Assembly: GCF_000090795.2 (NCBI RefSeq)
Contig: NW_003546311.1
Span: forward strand, 144,570-208,569
DNA length: 64,000 nt
From: Amphimedon queenslandica
Taxonomy: Eukaryota; Porifera; Demospongiae; Haplosclerida; Niphatidae
Direction of reading: 5' to 3'
Part shown: piece after piece, positions 63,380-64,000 of the stretch
Position numbering within the stretch: the stretch's first letter is position 1
Layout of the letters: each line of letters starts with the position of its first letter
The notes under the pieces: model-generated
Told to the model about the DNA's origin: nothing
What the model saw: the letters and a program-made list of their open reading frames with translations, nothing else
Databases searched by the model: none
Made by a program: the position numbers and the translations under genes

Positions 63380-64000
63380 ATGGCTGCCGGTCAGCAGCAG
63401 CAAAGTCCACTCGGGGTCATTTTTCAAACTATCAAGCAAGCCCAGGAAGAGGATGGAGCTAAGAATGAACTGGTAAGGAACCTAGTAAAGGTTATTGGCC
63501 TAATCATGGCTTGTAATCCTTCAGGAGGCTCACCAGAGATACCTCTCAGCGGTGCAGTACATATCAGTGCTCCTGCAGCAGCAGATACAGATACAGAATT
63601 CTTGTTAGTCTACATATCATAACGTAGGAATTTGTCGTCAGAATCAGCTCAAACTTTTTACATAGCATACAAGGGCATTAATGAAAATGAATATAAAATG
63701 GGGAGTGTTTCAGAACTGATTCTTTAATAGTAACTATTGTAGATACATGCATCGAAGTCATAGCTACAATTAGCTATTTGTCAACTCTTGCTATGCAGTG
63801 GCTTCTATGTTCCCCTTATTGATAATTGAAAACACCCAAACTAAAAGTACTACTAGTATATATTTGTTTAAAATAACACGTGATATATTTGTTTTTGTAA
63901 TAAAGTGTCTGTTCTCTTCTTCTAGCTTCTCTTTCTCCTCAGAAAACCTTACAACTATTCACAATGGCAAAGCATTGTCTCGAACAAGCAGAGGCACTGT
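63380..64000 (+). CDS. Unrecognised gene, 5' end (runs off the window)
   Basis: First exon 63380-63603 (MAAGQQQQSPLGVIFQTIKQ, then NELVRNLVKVIGLIMACNPS and HISAPAAADTDTEF), a 322 bp intron with part of repeat A at about 63640-63700, and exon 2 from 63926 (FSFSSENLTTIHNGKALSRTSRGT). Start chosen as the first Met after the GA-rich leader, next to a plausible GAAAACATGG context. No motif recognised. Confidence 0.7.

Overview
Eukaryotic nuclear DNA, very probably from a demosponge (Amphimedon-like; this is an inference). The evidence is animal-type genes (FEM1, CEP192, rhophilin, UNC93, a p38-type MAP2K, acinus), very short GT-AG introns (several of 42-60 bp), tight gene packing, and a pair of beta/gamma-crystallin genes of a kind known from sponges. 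The window is AT-rich with many simple repeats, and has one run of N at 53977-54405. I see no rRNA, tRNA, CRISPR array, retrovirus-like or Polinton-like element.

Layout. 1-660 is the 3' end of an alpha-L-fucosidase gene (+). 847-5306 is a rhophilin-like gene (-) that carries in one intron a complete, uninterrupted IspF gene (3032-3541), an enzyme of the bacterial/plastid MEP isoprenoid pathway that animals are not known to use. 5889-7698 MAP2K (+), 8018-9467 ABHD4-like hydrolase (+), 9632-10085 roadblock dynein light chain (-), 10154-11256 regucalcin-like (+), 11350-12162 a secreted PLA2-like cysteine-rich protein (-), 12355-15306 NPEPL1-type aminopeptidase (+), 15564-18559 dolichol kinase (+), 19046-20027 cytochrome b5 (-), 20250-22654 tyrosine aminotransferase (+), 23004-25076 UNC93-like (-), 25625-31962 a large unrecognised helical/proline-rich protein (-), 32386-35286 LPCAT with EF-hands (+), 35510-37540 intronless FEM1 (-), 37672-40687 DUS2 (-), 40711-42292 CCNDBP1 (+), 42401-43017 a CIMIP1/C20orf85-like ciliary protein (-), 43220-46986 a coiled-coil protein (+), 47175-49803 a cluster with one orphan gene and two divergent crystallin genes, 50073-58358 CEP192 (-; middle hidden by the gap and an opposite-strand gene at 52946-53779), 58587-63164 acinus (+) with a decayed LRAT/NC-domain gene inside its last intron, and from 63380 an unrecognised gene running off the end.

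The genes do not form a pathway. Most are housekeeping genes in divergent pairs sharing short promoters (23 to about 600 bp between start codons), several with CACGTG palindromes. Genes that look lineage-specific or acquired (11350, 47175, both crystallins, 52946, IspF, the LRAT relic) have few or no introns, and several have a TATA box. Introns also hold two related dispersed repeat families, some arrayed in tandem with a unit of about 160-187 bp.

The observation most worth following is the IspF gene: catalytic residues are intact, and it sits between canonical splice sites of an animal gene.
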